In this document: piece after piece, positions 26,001 to 41,000 of the stretch
How the letters are laid out: every line of letters starts with the position of its first letter
Position numbering within the stretch: position 1 is the stretch's first letter
Assembly: GCA_020974905.1 (NCBI GenBank)
Contig: CP087563.1
Span: forward strand, 3,782,001-3,846,000
Reading direction: 5' to 3'
From: Planctomycetes bacterium syqfu
Lineage (GTDB): Bacteria > Planctomycetota > Phycisphaerae > Phycisphaerales > Phycisphaeraceae
Length of the DNA stretch: 64,000 bases
Program-made: the position numbers and the translations under genes
The notes under the pieces: model-generated
What the model was told of the DNA's origin: nothing
Database searches by the model: none
What the model saw: the letters and a program-made list of their open reading frames with translations, nothing else

Positions 26001-29000
26001 ACATCAAAGCTGGTGGTATCGGATTGACCATAAATATCAGTAACCTTTACCTGCACTTCAAACGTGCTACCAGCCAAGGCGGATGTAGTTTCCCATACCA
26101 TCTGACCATATTGATCAATCGTCAGGCCTTCAGGACCAGAGACCAATTCAAAGGTCAGATAATCGCTATCCGGATCACTGGCTGTGATGCGATGACGCAA
26201 GGTGCTCCCCGCACTGACATCCAGATCGTCCATCGGATCAATCGTTGGTGCATTGTTACTAACCGGGAAGAGCATGAACGACTGAGACACGGATGCGGTT
26301 CCGTCGGAAACCTGTACGCGCACACGCTCACTGGTGGTCGATCCGGGCGTCCATGTGATCAAGCCAGTATTAGGATCAATCGACATACCCGTAGGAGAAG
26401 TGAGTAGTGAGTAAGTCAGTTGATTGCCATTAGCATCAGTTGCCAAAACTTGATACTGATATTCCACACCGACCAATGGGAAGTACGAATCAGGCGTCGA
26501 GGTGATCTTCGGTGCCTGATTGACCGTATCCGACTCAACGACAATGGTCCAGGACTGCTCGGTTGCAGCTCCCTTGCTGTCAGTCACACGAACGACAACC
26601 TCGACAGGATCCACCGGCACAGAAGTAGGTGCCGTCCAAGTCACCAAGCCAGTGGTTTCGTCAATGACCATACCATCGGGATAGGAAGTCAAGGAATAGG
26701 TAATACCATCCCCATCCGGATCGACCGCATGAACCTGGTAACCATAGGATTGCCCCGTCGTCGCATTGGTAACCGGATTGGAAGTAACCAACGGACCGCG
26801 ATTCGCACCGACAACCTGCAGTGTGAAAGTCTGATCGCTGTATGCCCCCATGCTATCCGTCGCACGTAGAACAATTGTCGTTTCACCGACCTGACTGGGC
26901 GTGGCCTTCCAGGTAATACGACCAGTTTGTGAATCAAAGATCATGCCGGTCGGTCGTGACTGACCGGGATTTAATTGCCAGAAGACAGCATCGCCATCCT
27001 GGTCTGTTGCCGTTGGTGTGTAGGTCCATGTGATATTGGCAGCAGCAACCAACGTGGGAACCGAAGTAATCTGCGGCGCAGCGTTTGTCTGTTGTGACAC
27101 CACGGTTGTACTGTAGTTGACTTCCGTGTACGCTTCGCGTGCATCGGTCACACGGATTCCCCAGCTATGGGTTTGGCTACCCGATTGTGCCTGAGCATCG
27201 GTCGGCGTCCAACGCACCACGCCTTCACTGGAGATGGTCATGCCCGTTGGCACGGTACCTGTCAATTCATACGTCAGATCATCGCCTTCGGCATCCGCAG
27301 CAACGATTTGATAGATAAACTGCTGACCGATACCGACTTCATCACGTGGCGATGAAAGAATTTCAGGAGCCGTATTCTGCGCAGGATCGTAAACCTGAAT
27401 GGTGAATTCCTGCGTAGCAATACCACCTGCGCCATCTTCAGCCTGCAATGTCACCGTGTAAACACCTGCAGCAATACCGCTGGCTTGCGGATCCCAGGTC
27501 AGAATCATGTCGCCGGATACATTCTCAATCGACATACCTGAGAGTGGATTATCCAATGACAGCGTAATCGTCTGTTCAGGATTCGAATCTGTATAGGTAA
27601 TGGTGTATGCGTAGGTATCACCCAATGCCACCTGCTGCACAGGCGTGCTTGTAATACTTGGCGGGGTGTTACTGAGAATCGGCAAAGTATAAGTCTGTGT
27701 GACAGCCGCTTCGCCATCACTCACCGACACGATGACATTCACAGAGCCACTACCTGCTGAGGTCGGCGTCCATGTGATCAGACCGGTATCCGAATCGATT
27801 GCCATGCCTCGGGATAGTGATGCAGCGTCCAATGAATACGTCAGATCATCACCTTCAGAATCAGTTGCCACGACCTGGTATTGATATGCGTTGTTCACTG
27901 TCGCCGGGCTGGTTGGGGTCGAAGTGATTTCAGGCGGTGTATTCGTGCTGACCGATGGCAATACGTTCAGACTAAACGTCTGCGTCGTATAATCCCCATT
28001 AGTATTTTCAACCCGGATTGCAATGTTGTAAGTACCAATGGCCTGAGGCGTCCATGCCAACGCACCGGTCGCGCTTAACGTCGCGCCAACCGGGCCGGAT
28101 TCCAACGTATAGGTCAATCCCAGGCTATTGGGATCGGTCGCATCCACCTGGTAACTGTACACGTTGTTCAATCGAATCGACTGATTGGGCAACGAAGAGA
28201 TCACAGGCGCATCACCCGAGGTCGGCTGCGGGACAACCGGCAACGTGAAGCTCTGGGTGGTACTCGTGCCACTGCTGTCCGTCGCAGTCACAGCAACATC
28301 GTAGTCACCTTCCGAACCAGCACCTGGTGTCCAACTCAAGACCCATTGATCCTGCCCCGAGTCATAGGTCACCGCCATACCACTGGGACCATCCTCAAGG
28401 CTGAACGTCACGGTATCACCCGCATCAGCATCCGTTGCAGCCAGAACATACTCATAAAGCTGCTGCTCAACAGCCGGACCCGTCGGCGTTGAAGTGAACT
28501 CCGGCGGTGTGCTGACAACGGTCTGGGGGATAACATTGATGGTATATGTTTGAATTTGCCCTGCACCTGCATCATCGACAGCAGTAATAGAAACTTCGTA
28601 TGCACCAACCTGATTGGGCGTCCACTGAAGCGTTGTTCCATTAAAACTCATACCCCTGGCTGCAGAATCACGGTCAAGGCTTAACGAAATATCCTGCACA
28701 TCACCATCAGCATCAGTCAACACAACATCATAAGTATACGTATCGCCTAATGTCACATAATAAATCGGTGTCGACTGAATTTGTGCAGGTGCATTCTCAG
28801 TCACATTAATTTCAAATATCCTTGAAGCCGTTCCGCCACGACCATCACTCGCATAAACCGTCACGGAATGACTGCCGATATTCTCACTCGATGGCAGCCA
28901 TTGAATGAGACCCGAATCTGGCTGTATCGTAACGCCCTTGGCAATTGATTCCTGATCAATTTTGAAAATTAAATAATCACCATTGGGATCAGTTGCTTGA

Positions 29001-32000
29001 ACCTGATATTCCAGTAAATATCCGGATCCTACATGAAGTGTATCATCCATCAATATTGCAGGATCTTGATTATCATCTTCAACCTCTACTGTCCATGTTT
29101 GGACATCCACACCACCACTTGCGTCAATCACTGCCACAGATAAGTAATGAGTACCAACACCAGTCACTGGTACATTGAACGCAAAACCTGTGTCAGGGTC
29201 GATTGCCGTGTAGTATGAATTTTCAGATACATCACCAGATTCAGGCAACCATGCCAATTGGCCCGTCATCGGATTCAGTGAAACACCCGCAGGACCATTA
29301 AGCAGTTCGTACCTTAACAGATCACCGTCAGGATCTATCGCATCAATATCGTAAATGTATGGCACACCGATGTATGCAGAATCGCTCGGAGTCGTTGTAA
29401 TTTCAGGCTGCTGATTAACCTGAATATAGCTGGAATAGCTAGGAACACTTAAAACAAAATCTTGGGTTGCTTCACCACCTTTACCATCCTGCACTAATAT
29501 TTCGACTGAGAAATCTGAACCGCCCTGATTTGCCGTAGGCGTCCATGTCAACTGCCCTGTTTGCGTGTCGATTGACATGCCTTCTGGTGCTTCGGTCAAG
29601 TAATATTTTAAAGCATTGCCATCCGCATCACTTGCCTGAACCTGGTAACTGTAAGCCCTTCCAATTTCTGCCGTCAGTGTCTGAGGATTGGATTCAATTT
29701 CTGGTGCAATATTACTGGTATCCTGATCAACTGTCAGAACATAAGCCTGTTCATCATATCCTCCACGTCCATCCGAAACTTCTACAACAAACAAATACTC
29801 TCCAGCTACATCAGTAGCCCAATGTATCTCCCCTGTGTCAGCGTCAATTGTTGCCCCGTCCGGCGCCTCTGCAAGCGAATAAGTCAAGGTATCACCATCA
29901 GGATCAACCGCCTGAGCAAGATAAAAATATGAATTGTTATAAGTAACTGGGATCGTCCCAAGAAGAACGCCAGTATCTGAATTGACAAATTGAAGATCAA
30001 ACGACTCTACAGAGCCAGTCCCTGTAAACTCAATATCAAAAGAAGCTGTCTGCCCGGGCGCGACATTTTGCACAAGACCTGTTAAATTATCAACAATGAC
30101 ATTCGGATCAGAAGCTACCACATCAACACTGATCGGATCGGGATCTTGTGCTCCTAACGAGGATAAATACACTGTCGTATCCAAAATCGTATCAGAAGCA
30201 TCTCCCACAATGAATGTTAAAGTATTACCAGTGGTTCCTTCGCCAACAAAAGCAGAAAAAGTAACCACGTAACTACCATCATGTTCCAACACACCATCTA
30301 GTTCCGTTCCATTTGCAAACACCATTTCGGGATGATTAATATTAACTGGCAAATCATTAACAAGAGCAATATTCTGGCCATTTACAAAAAGACCAAAAGC
30401 GTCAATATATGGAGAATTAACATATTCTTCATATTCTTCTGAACCAAAAACAACATCAAAATAGACAGTGTCGTATCCTGGAAGCATATCGAATGTAATA
30501 TCTAATTGCGCCACATCATATACACGATTATTATTCGCCAAAGGCATTAGCAAATCTTGCTGCAACTGCGTACCATCAGATTCAAAATACGCCCACTGAT
30601 AATCACTAACTGTATTCGCACCAGAGCCGTAATCTGCCGCATTACCACTAGTAAGTACAACGCCATAATCTGACATACCATACGTATTATTATTATTTAC
30701 ATATACCCCCGCCCCGCTTGCTTCCAACTGGCCAGTATTATAACTAGTATTAACTAAAAGATTTGAGTTTGTTACCAACAAACCTGCACCGCCACCCAAT
30801 GTCAAAATATTTGCCAACACACCAGCATCAATTTCATTAGTCACGGTCATAGCATCCAACGGACCCGTCGGCGGAATAAAATTATCACCAATATCTGTTC
30901 CACTTGTACCAAGCGTAATTTCAACTGTATGCTGATGAGTATCCTGATATCCCAAATTCATATCGATTTGTGATGGAACCACTTCACCCGACGAATCACC
31001 TGTAGTTACAATTCCATAGTGCGTTTCAGGCACACTAACAAATACAGGACCATTATTTTCTGGATCCTCATGTACGAGTATCTGATACACCTGTTCAGCC
31101 ACGCCACCATTGCCATCACTGACCTGCAAGGTGACGTCGACGAGTTGATTGACCAGATCAGCTGAGACATTCTCCCATGTCACCAAGCCAGTACTGCTAT
31201 CAAGAATGCCGAGACCATCTGGACCATCAACAACTGTATAGGTCAATGTATTACCATCAGGATCAACTGCTGTAGACTGATAGAGATACACGGCATCTTC
31301 ACCAATATATGCATCCACGACAGGTGTGCTGGTAAATACCGGTGGTCTATTGGCAACACCTTCCACCACATCAATTGCAAAGATTTGAATATCACTTGCG
31401 CCATACGCATCGGTCACACGGGCAAATACAGGCTGCGTCCCAACATCCGTAGATGATGTTGTCCATGTAATCGTGTTGGTCTGATCGTCAAATGACATGC
31501 CGTCGGGATAACTCACCAACTCGTAAGTCAGCGCATCACCTTCCGGGTCCGTCGCTGTCAGTTGATAGCTATACGTCTGACCTGCTACGACTTCGTCAAC
31601 CGGCGTGCTGGTAAATGTCGGAGCCTGATTCATGAGCCCATACACAACCAATTCATAGTCAAACTGAACAGAATCGGGATTATCAAATGTGAGTACGATC
31701 TGATCAATCACATCGCCCAATTGAACCACGCCGTTCTCGACATAACTGCTCAGGTCATACCAGACCATACCTTCTGCCGTCTGACCATCGCCAATGGCTG
31801 ATACGGATGAATCCGATATCGCGCGCACCCCCAGCACAAGAGTCTCATTAATGGCATAGGATGTATTGTTGGTCAACGTCAGACCTGCAAACCAACGACC
31901 GGTGTCCGTGTTATAGGATGATTGGGTGTAGTCAATATCAAATGCGTTGGTGATATCCGTCAATCGATCCCAATCAATCGTTTGCTCTGATGTATAGCTT

Positions 32001-35000
32001 GCAATGTTGCCGGTAGCAGTCGTCGGGTTGACAACGGGTGACGTCGCACTTTGCACGACAGTAGGATCAATTGTGACTTGTGTTGTGGTGTCCTGGTCAT
32101 TATTCACCAAGCGGAAGACAACCGTGCCGGTGATGCCTTCACTCAAGTGTGACACATCCAGATCGATATGGCCGGTTGCAGGATCATACAAAACGCCCCC
32201 ACCAATCAATGCATCCTGTCCTTCACTGATGTTAAAGAACGCATCGCGACCTTGCGCAATGGTGCCAACCAGTGAATTGCCATTCTCATCAACAAATGCA
32301 ATTTCAAATGCATCATTGGGTGCAGCAATATCACTTTCATCAAACAGAAAATCAAGGACATTGATTGAGAGTGATTGCGTCCCAGCAGCTAACACAACAG
32401 CCTCTTCATGCACCACCTCAAAGTCCGAATTTTCGACAATTGTGATGCCCAATGCTTCAACATCCAAAGTATTGGAATACCACACACCATCCTCATCCGT
32501 CACGGATACTTGTACCTGGTAATTGCCCGTTTCGGTAAAGGCGTGTGTCGCAGTTGTTTGACCAACAGTAATTTGCTGCGGCGTTGTACCATCCCCCCAA
32601 TCCACAACCATCTGCGTGATTGTTTCAACACCAGGATCCGAAACCTCAATAGTCAGTGTGTATTGAACATTCACATTCACCGAACTGTCACCTGTAAGGA
32701 CAATCGTCGGAGCAACGTTATTCACCGTCAGATCGAACGTCACATCGGTCGCAGCACCGTCGCTGTCCGTTGCGGTAATCGTCACGGTTTGAGATTCGTC
32801 GGGACCATCGGTTGAGTCGAATGACCAGGACCATGTGCCATCACCGTTGTCGATGACGGTGCCGATGCTCGCGGCAAGTGTCAGATCATCAACACCCACA
32901 TCACCGAACGTACCGGTGTTGGTTGCGGTCTGCGATTCGTTGATCACAACCAGCGCACTATCAGCTGCGATCGTCGGGGCAACGTTATTCACCGTCAAAT
33001 TGAACGTCACATCGGTCGCAGCACCATCGCTGTCTGTTGCGGTAATCGTGACGGTTTGAGATTCGTCCGGACCATCCGTTGAGTCGAACGACCAGGACCA
33101 GGTGCCATCACCATTGTCGATGACGGTGCCAATGCTCGCGGCAAGTGTCAGATCATCAACACCCACATCGCCGAAGGTACCCGTGTTGGTTGCGGTCTGC
33201 GATTCGTTGATCACAACCAGCGCACTATCAGCGGCGATCGTCGGAGCAACGTTATTCACCGTCAGATCGAACGTCACATCGGTCGCAGCGCCGTCGCTGT
33301 CGGTTGCGGTAATCGTCACGGTTTGAGATTCGTCAGGACCATCGGTTGAGTCGAACGACCAGGACCATGTGCCATCACCGTTGTCGATGACGGTGCCGAT
33401 GCTCGCGGCAAGTGTCAGATCATCAACACCCACATCGCCGAACGTACCGGTGTTGGTTGCGGTCTGCGATTCGTTGATCACAACCAGCGCACTATCAGCT
33501 GCGATCGTCGGGGCAACGTTATTCACCGTCAGATCGAACGTCACATCGGTCGCAGCACCATCGCTGTCTGTTGCGGTAATCGTGACGGTTTGAGATTCGT
33601 CCGGACCATCCGTTGAGTCGAACGACCAGGACCAGGTGCCATCACCATTGTCGATGACGGTGCCAATGCTCGCGGCAAGTGTCAGATCATCAACACCCAC
33701 ATCACCGAACGTACCGGTGTTGGTTGCGGTCTGCGATTCGTTGATCACAACCAGCGCACTATCAGCTGCGATCGTCGGAGCAACGTTATTCACCGTCAAA
33801 TTGAACGTCACATCGGTCGCAGCACCATCGCTGTCTGTTGCGGTAATCGTGACGGTTTGAGATTCGTCAGGACCGTCCGTCGAATCGAACGACCAGGACC
33901 AGGTGCCATCACCATTGTCGATGACGGTGCCGATGCTCGCGGCAAGTGTCAGATCATCAACACCCACATCGCCGAACGTACCCGTGTTGGTTGCGGTCTG
34001 AGATTCGTTGATCACAACCAGCGCACTATCAGCTGCGATCGTCGGAGCAACGTTATTCACCGTCAGATCGAACGTCACATCGGTCGCAGCGCCGTCGCTG
34101 TCGGTTGCGGTAATCGTCACGGTTTGAGATTCGTCAGGACCGTCCGTCGAATCGAACGACCAGGACCAGGTGCCATCACCATTGTCGATGACGGTGCCGA
34201 TGCTCGCGGCAAGTGTCAGATCATCAACACCCACATCGCCGAACGTACCCGTGTTGGTTGCGGTCTGCGATTCGTTGATCACAACCAGCGCACTATCAGC
34301 TGCGATCGTCGGGGCAACGTTATTCACCGTCAGATCGAACGTCACATCGGTCGCAGCACCATCGCTGTCTGTTGCGGTAATCGTGACGGTTTGAGATTCG
34401 TCCGGACCATCCGTTGAGTCGAACGACCAGGACCAGGTGCCATCACCATTGTCGATGACGGTGCCAATGCTCGCGGCAAGTGTCAGATCATCAACACCCA
34501 CATCGCCGAAGGTACCCGTGTTGGTTGCGGTCTGCGATTCGTTGATCACAACCAGCGCACTATCAGCGGCGATCGTCGGAGCAACGTTATTCACCGTCAG
34601 ATCGAACGTCACATCGGTCGCAGCGCCGTCGCTGTCGGTTGCGGTAATCGTCACGGTTTGAGATTCGTCAGGACCATCGGTTGAGTCGAACGACCAGGAC
34701 CATGTGCCATCACCGTTGTCGATGACGGTGCCGATGCTCGCGGCAAGTGTCAGATCATCAACACCCACATCACCGAACGTACCGGTGTTGGTTGCGGTCT
34801 GCGATTCGTTGATCACAACCAGCGCACTATCAGCTGCGATCGTCGGAGCAACGTTATTCACCGTCAAATTGAACGTCACATCGGTCGCAGCACCATCGCT
34901 GTCTGTTGCGGTAATCGTGACGGTTTGAGATTCGTCAGGACCGTCCGTCGAATCGAACGACCAGGACCAGGTGCCATCACCATTGTCGATGACGGTGCCG

Positions 35001-38000
35001 ATGCTCGCGGCAAGTGTCAGATCATCAACACCCACATCACCGAACGTACCGGTGTTGGTTGCGGTCTGCGATTCGTTGATCACAACCAGCGCACTATCAG
35101 CTGCGATCGTCGGAGCAACGTTATTCACCGTCAGATCGAACGTCACATCGGTCGCAGCGCCGTCGCTGTCGGTTGCGGTAATCGTCACGGTTTGAGATTC
35201 GTCCGGACCATCCGTTGAGTCGAACGACCAGGACCATGTGCCATCACCATTGTCGATGACGGTGCCAATCGAAGCAGTGAGCGTCATCGTGTCGTCACCC
35301 ACATCGCCAAACGTACCCGTGTTGGTTGCGGTCTGCGATTCGTTGATCACAACCAGCGCACTATCAGCTGCGATCGTCGGGGCAACGTTATTCACCGTCA
35401 GATCGAACGTCACATCGGTCGCAGCACCATCGCTGTCTGTTGCGGTAATCGTGACGGTTTGAGATTCGTCAGGACCGTCCGTCGAATCGAACGACCAGGA
35501 CCAGGTGCCATCACCATTGTCGATGACGGTGCCGATGCTCGCGGCAAGTGTCAGATCATCAACACCCACATCGCCGAACGTACCCGTGTTGGTTGCGGTC
35601 TGCGATTCGTTGATCACAACCAGCGCACTATCAGCTGCGATCGTCGGGGCAACGTTATTCACCGTCAAATTGAACGTCACATCGGTCGCAGCACCGTCGC
35701 TGTCGGTTGCGGTAATCGTCACGGTTTGAGATTCGTCAGGACCATCGGTTGAGTCGAACGACCAGGACCATGTGCCATCACCGTTGTCGATGACGGTGCC
35801 GATGCTCGCGGCAAGTGTCAGATCATCAACACCCACATCACCGAACGTACCGGTGTTGGTTGCGGTCTGCGATTCGTTGATCACAACCAGCGCACTATCA
35901 GCGGCGATCGTCGGAGCAACGTTATTCACCGTCAAATTGAACGTGACGGTTGAGGTGTAATTGATATCTGCTTTCTTGATTTGTGTGAAGGTGTCGTTGG
36001 TCAGGTCCTGAATGAATACATCGATTTTACCATTAATGTCATTGGGGACGAGTCCAGTGGATCGGGTCGACAACACCAGCAGATTGGACAGTACATCGTA
36101 ATCAGGCATCATTGCGTGGTTAACCAGATCACTGCCATCGGCCTGGTGGGTCAATCGTGTGATTTGGTCGTTGGCAATGTCATACTGGAAGATATCCCAA
36201 TAACCATTGGTATCATCAGGTGTGAATGAATCCATGCCAGTGAAGAACATATACTGGCCATCGTTGGAAAAGACAACGTCATAAACATAAATATTGGGAT
36301 TAACCGGATCCGGTGTTTGATAGGTTCCCGTGTTGACATCATAGATATAGTAATCCCACTCAATATCAACATCTTCGGGTATCAACGAATAGCCTGCGGT
36401 AAACGCAATTTTGGACCCATCACCACTGATTACGGGCGCGGTTGCCAAATTATACCGTGTCATGGTCGTCAGGCTGACGGCTTCGGTGTGTCCTGTCACG
36501 GTATCATGCAAAAAGGCATCTGCCAGATCGTTTGTATCCAACACATCGAGATTCGATGCATATGAACCATAAACAACATAGCGTCCGTCATCGCTAATTG
36601 ATGAATATTCACTGGCTGCATTGGCTTGAATGCCCGCACTATCGACACTGACACGTTGGATGGTACTGGTTTGCAGGTCATAGACAAAGATATCAGCGAC
36701 ACCGTTGGTGTCACCTGCAACGAGATTGGTTGCATCACTGGTAAAGGTGACATATCGACCATTGCCACTGATCTGAGCATCAAAACTCGCGCCGTCAGCT
36801 TGCGTGCCGTCGCTGGCTACGCTGATGCGTCTGGTTTGCTGGGTCAACATGTCATACCAGAAGATATCCGTCGACGCATTGGTATCGCCATCAACCAGGT
36901 TGGTTGCATCCGATTGATAGACGATATAGCGTCCATCATTACTGACGGTTGCATCCGTGCTGGCACCATCGCCTTCACCACCATCGGTTCGGACACTGAT
37001 ACGTCGGATATTGCCGGTTGCCACGTCATAGGCAAAGATATCCGAAAGCCAATTGTTATCACCGTAGACAAACTTGTGCCATCCATTTTCAAAGACAACC
37101 ACATCGCCGCCTTCGTTGATGACGGGATTGAGACTGTTACCCATGGCATAGGGGTTGCCGGTGATTTCTGCAGTGATGGTGACTTGCTGTGATTCATCCG
37201 GACCATCGGTGGAATCAAATGACCAGGACCATGTGCCGTCACCGTTGTCGATGACCGTACCGACCGATGCGGACAGGACAGCAGAAGCATCGACGTCAAG
37301 GTCGATGAGAATACCACTGTTGGTGACGGTGCTTCCTTCATCAACGGTGACAGTTTGCTGATCCACATCCATCAAGGACGTTGGCACGATATTGAGGCCA
37401 AAAACAACCGAATCACTGGCACCATCATGATCGGTGACGGTCACGGTGACAGATTGATTGGTTGCAGCGAAGTTGGTGGTGTCATACTCCCAACGCCATG
37501 TCCCATCACCGTTGTCATAGACATTACCCAGCGTAGTGGTCAGTGTCAGGACATCAGACCCCAGGTCACCGAATGTGCCGGTATTGATGGCCAATTCACG
37601 TTGATCATAGGTGATGCTCATGGCATCAATCGTGATGGTGGGGGCAATGTTATTGACGGTGAGATCGAACGTCACATTGGTTGCAGCACCGTCACTATCC
37701 GTTACGGTCACGGTGACAACTTGTGATTGAGCAGGTCCGTCGGTGGCGTCGAATGACCAACTCCAGGTCCCGTCACCGTTGTCGATCACGGAGCCGATGG
37801 AGGCTGAAAGATCGAGAATATCAGCGCCCGGATCAGAGAACGTGCCGGAGTTGATAGCGGTTTCTGATTCATTAACGGTGACCTGTGCTTGATCGACCGT
37901 GATGGATGGCGCGACGTTATTGACTGTCAGATTAAAGTTCACAACGGTCTGCGCGCCATCACTGTCAGTAGCCGTAATTGATACAACCTGCGTTTGAGCG

Positions 38001-41000
38001 GGGCCGTCCGTTGAGTCGAATGACCAGGACCAGGTCCCATCACCATTGTCGATCACCGTGCCAACCGAAGCTGATAGGGTCATCGTGTCGTCGCCCACGT
38101 CGCCGAACGTACCCGTGTTGGTTGCGGTCTGCGATTCGTTGATGGTCACCAAAGCGTTGTCTGCAGCGATCGTCGGGGCAACGTTATTCACGGTGAGATC
38201 GAACGTCACATCGGTCGCAGCACCGTCGCTGTCGGTTGCGGTAATCGTCACCACCTGTGTGTCGTCGGGACCATCGGTCGAGTCGAATGACCAGGACCAC
38301 GTGCCATCACCGTTGTCGATCACCGTACCAATGCTCGCAGTGAGTGTCATCGTGTCGTCACCCACGTCACCAAACGTACCGGTGTTGGTCGCCATGTCGG
38401 ATTCGTCGATGGTGATTGAAGCGTTGTCCGCTGCAATCGTTGGCGCAACGTTGTTGACGGTGAGATCGAACGTCACATCGGTCGCAGCACCATCACTGTC
38501 CGTCGCGGTGATGGTCACCACCTGCGTGTCGTCTGGACCATCGGTCGAGTCGAACGACCAACTCCACGTGCCATCACCATTGTCAATCACCGTGCCGACG
38601 GATGCGGTAAGAACGATAGTATCATCCCCCACATCACTGAAGGTGCCAGAATTAGTAGCGATCTCTGATTCATTGATCACCACAGCAGCACCTGTGACAG
38701 CAAGAATCGGGGCAACATTGTTAACGGTCAGGTTAAAGTCGACACTACTCTGCGCACCATCACTATCCGTGGCAGTAATGGTTACAACCTGTGTTTGATC
38801 CGGGCCATCATTGGAGTCGAACGACCAACTCCAGGTGCCATCGCCATTGTCAATAACCGTGCCAACACTGGCAGCAAGGGTCATCGTGTCATTGCCGAGA
38901 TCACCAAACGTGCCGGTGTTGGTGGCGGTTTCAGACTCATTGATGATGATCGATGCGCTGTCGGCTGCGATGCTTGGAGCAACGTTGTTGACGATCAGGT
39001 CAAAATCAATGCTGGTCTGCGAGCCATCGCTATCCGTTGCAGTGATCGTGACCGTTTGAGATTCGTCAGGACCGTCTGCGGAGTCAAAAGACCAACTCCA
39101 TGTGCCATCACCATTGTCGATGATCGTGCCAACCGAAGCGACCAAGGTCACTGTATCATCCCCCGCATCTGCAAAAACGCCTGTATTTACAGCTGTTTCA
39201 GACTCATTGATGGTGACCTGATTGCTATCTGCAAGCAGTGTCGGGGCGACATTGTTGACCGTCAAATCGAAAGTAACGGTGTCAAACGCCCCATCACTGT
39301 CCGTTACGGTAATGGTGACAACCTGAGAATCATCAGGACCATCGGATGGCTCAAAGGACCAACTCCAGGTCCCATCACCATTGTCAATAATCGTTCCGAC
39401 GGATGCAGTTAAAGTTAATGTTTCAATGCCCGGGTCAGAGAATGTGCCCGTGTTGGTCGCCGTATCACCTTCATTAAAGACAACGGAACTGTTATCCACC
39501 GTGATGGTTGGTGCAACGTTGTTGACGGTCAGATTAAAGTCAACGGTATCGGTCGCCCCATCGCTGTCTGTCACCGTGATGGTCACCACCTGCGATTCAC
39601 TTGGCCCATCGGTCGAGTCAAAGGACCAGGACCACGTGCCGTTGCCGTTGTCAATCACCGTGCCGATGGTCGCTGAGAGGACCAGGGCTTCGGTACCCAC
39701 ATCCGCAAAGGAACCGGTATTGGTTGCAGTTTGAGATTCATCGATCGTCACATCTGTATTTGAAGCAGTGATCGTCGGCGCAACGTTGTTGACTGTTAGA
39801 GCAAACGCAACGCTGGAGACATCGCCGTCACTATCCGTGGCTGTGATGGTCACGGTTTGCGATTGAGCGGTTCCATCCGTGGAGTCAAACGACCAGGACC
39901 ATGTGCCGTCGCCGTTGTCGATGACAGTTCCGACGGAAGCTGAAAGGCTAACCGTATCATCGCCGATATTGATATAGGTTCCGCTATTGGATGCCGTATC
40001 GCCTTCATTGACTGTGACAGATGCAGTATCAACTAAAATAGACGGTGCGATATTGTTGACAGTCAGGCTAAATGTCGTTTGGGTTTCCGCCCCATCGCTG
40101 TCTGTTGCTGTGATGGTGACTGTTTGCGTTTCGTCCGGGTCGTCGGTGGAATCAAACGACCAACTCCACGTGCCGTCACCATTGTCGATCACCGTGCCAA
40201 CCGATGCAGCCAAAGTAACTGTATCATCACCCGGGTCACTAAACGTGCCGGTGTTGGTTGCCGTCTGACCTTCATCGATCACGACTGCTGCACTATTAAC
40301 CGTGATGGAAGGCGCGACATTCGTCACGTACAACGTATGGGGCGTCACCTGCCAGGAACCATTGGCCGTAGTCGCGGTCACCTGAATCTGATGCACCTGA
40401 TCGCCATCGGTAAAAGTATGGCTCAGAGATGTCGTTGCACCACTGACCGTCTGAACCGCACTACCATCTCCCCAATCAATATCCCATTGTGTTACAGCAT
40501 TATTTTCAGTGTCGGTCTGATTGAGATTCAGCGTAAAGGAATCGCCTTCATTGATGATCGAACCACCTGAAACATAGGCTAACGGCTGATTGCCAAACAA
40601 CAATCCGGTTTCCTGATTACCGGATGTCAATTCAATGTTATGCGAACCGGCACCGCCAGGTTGAACATCAAACGACGTGGCAAAGATATCAAAGCGGTTA
40701 TTGCCACTATCACCATCAACAAGATTGCTGGCACGCGAACTGTACACCACAACCGATGCATCATCAGAAATCGCAGGGTTCCAATTGCCATTATTCGATT
40801 GTTCACCATTAAGACCATCACTAATCAGTTGAATCTCACCGGTTTCGCGGTCCCAAACCAAAATATCCCAAGCACTATTGGTATCACCACTGACCAACTG
40901 ACTATCATAAGCAGCCCAGACAAGGTATCGTCCATCATCTGATAAACGTTCAATACCATTAGAACCATACCCCACCGTTAACGATGGAATCATCAACTCG

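Noticed and set aside
32835-35960. Series of 74-codon plus-strand frames (MPSPLSMTVP...)
   Set aside because: They repeat every 267 bases as antisense shadows of the tandem Ig-like repeats.
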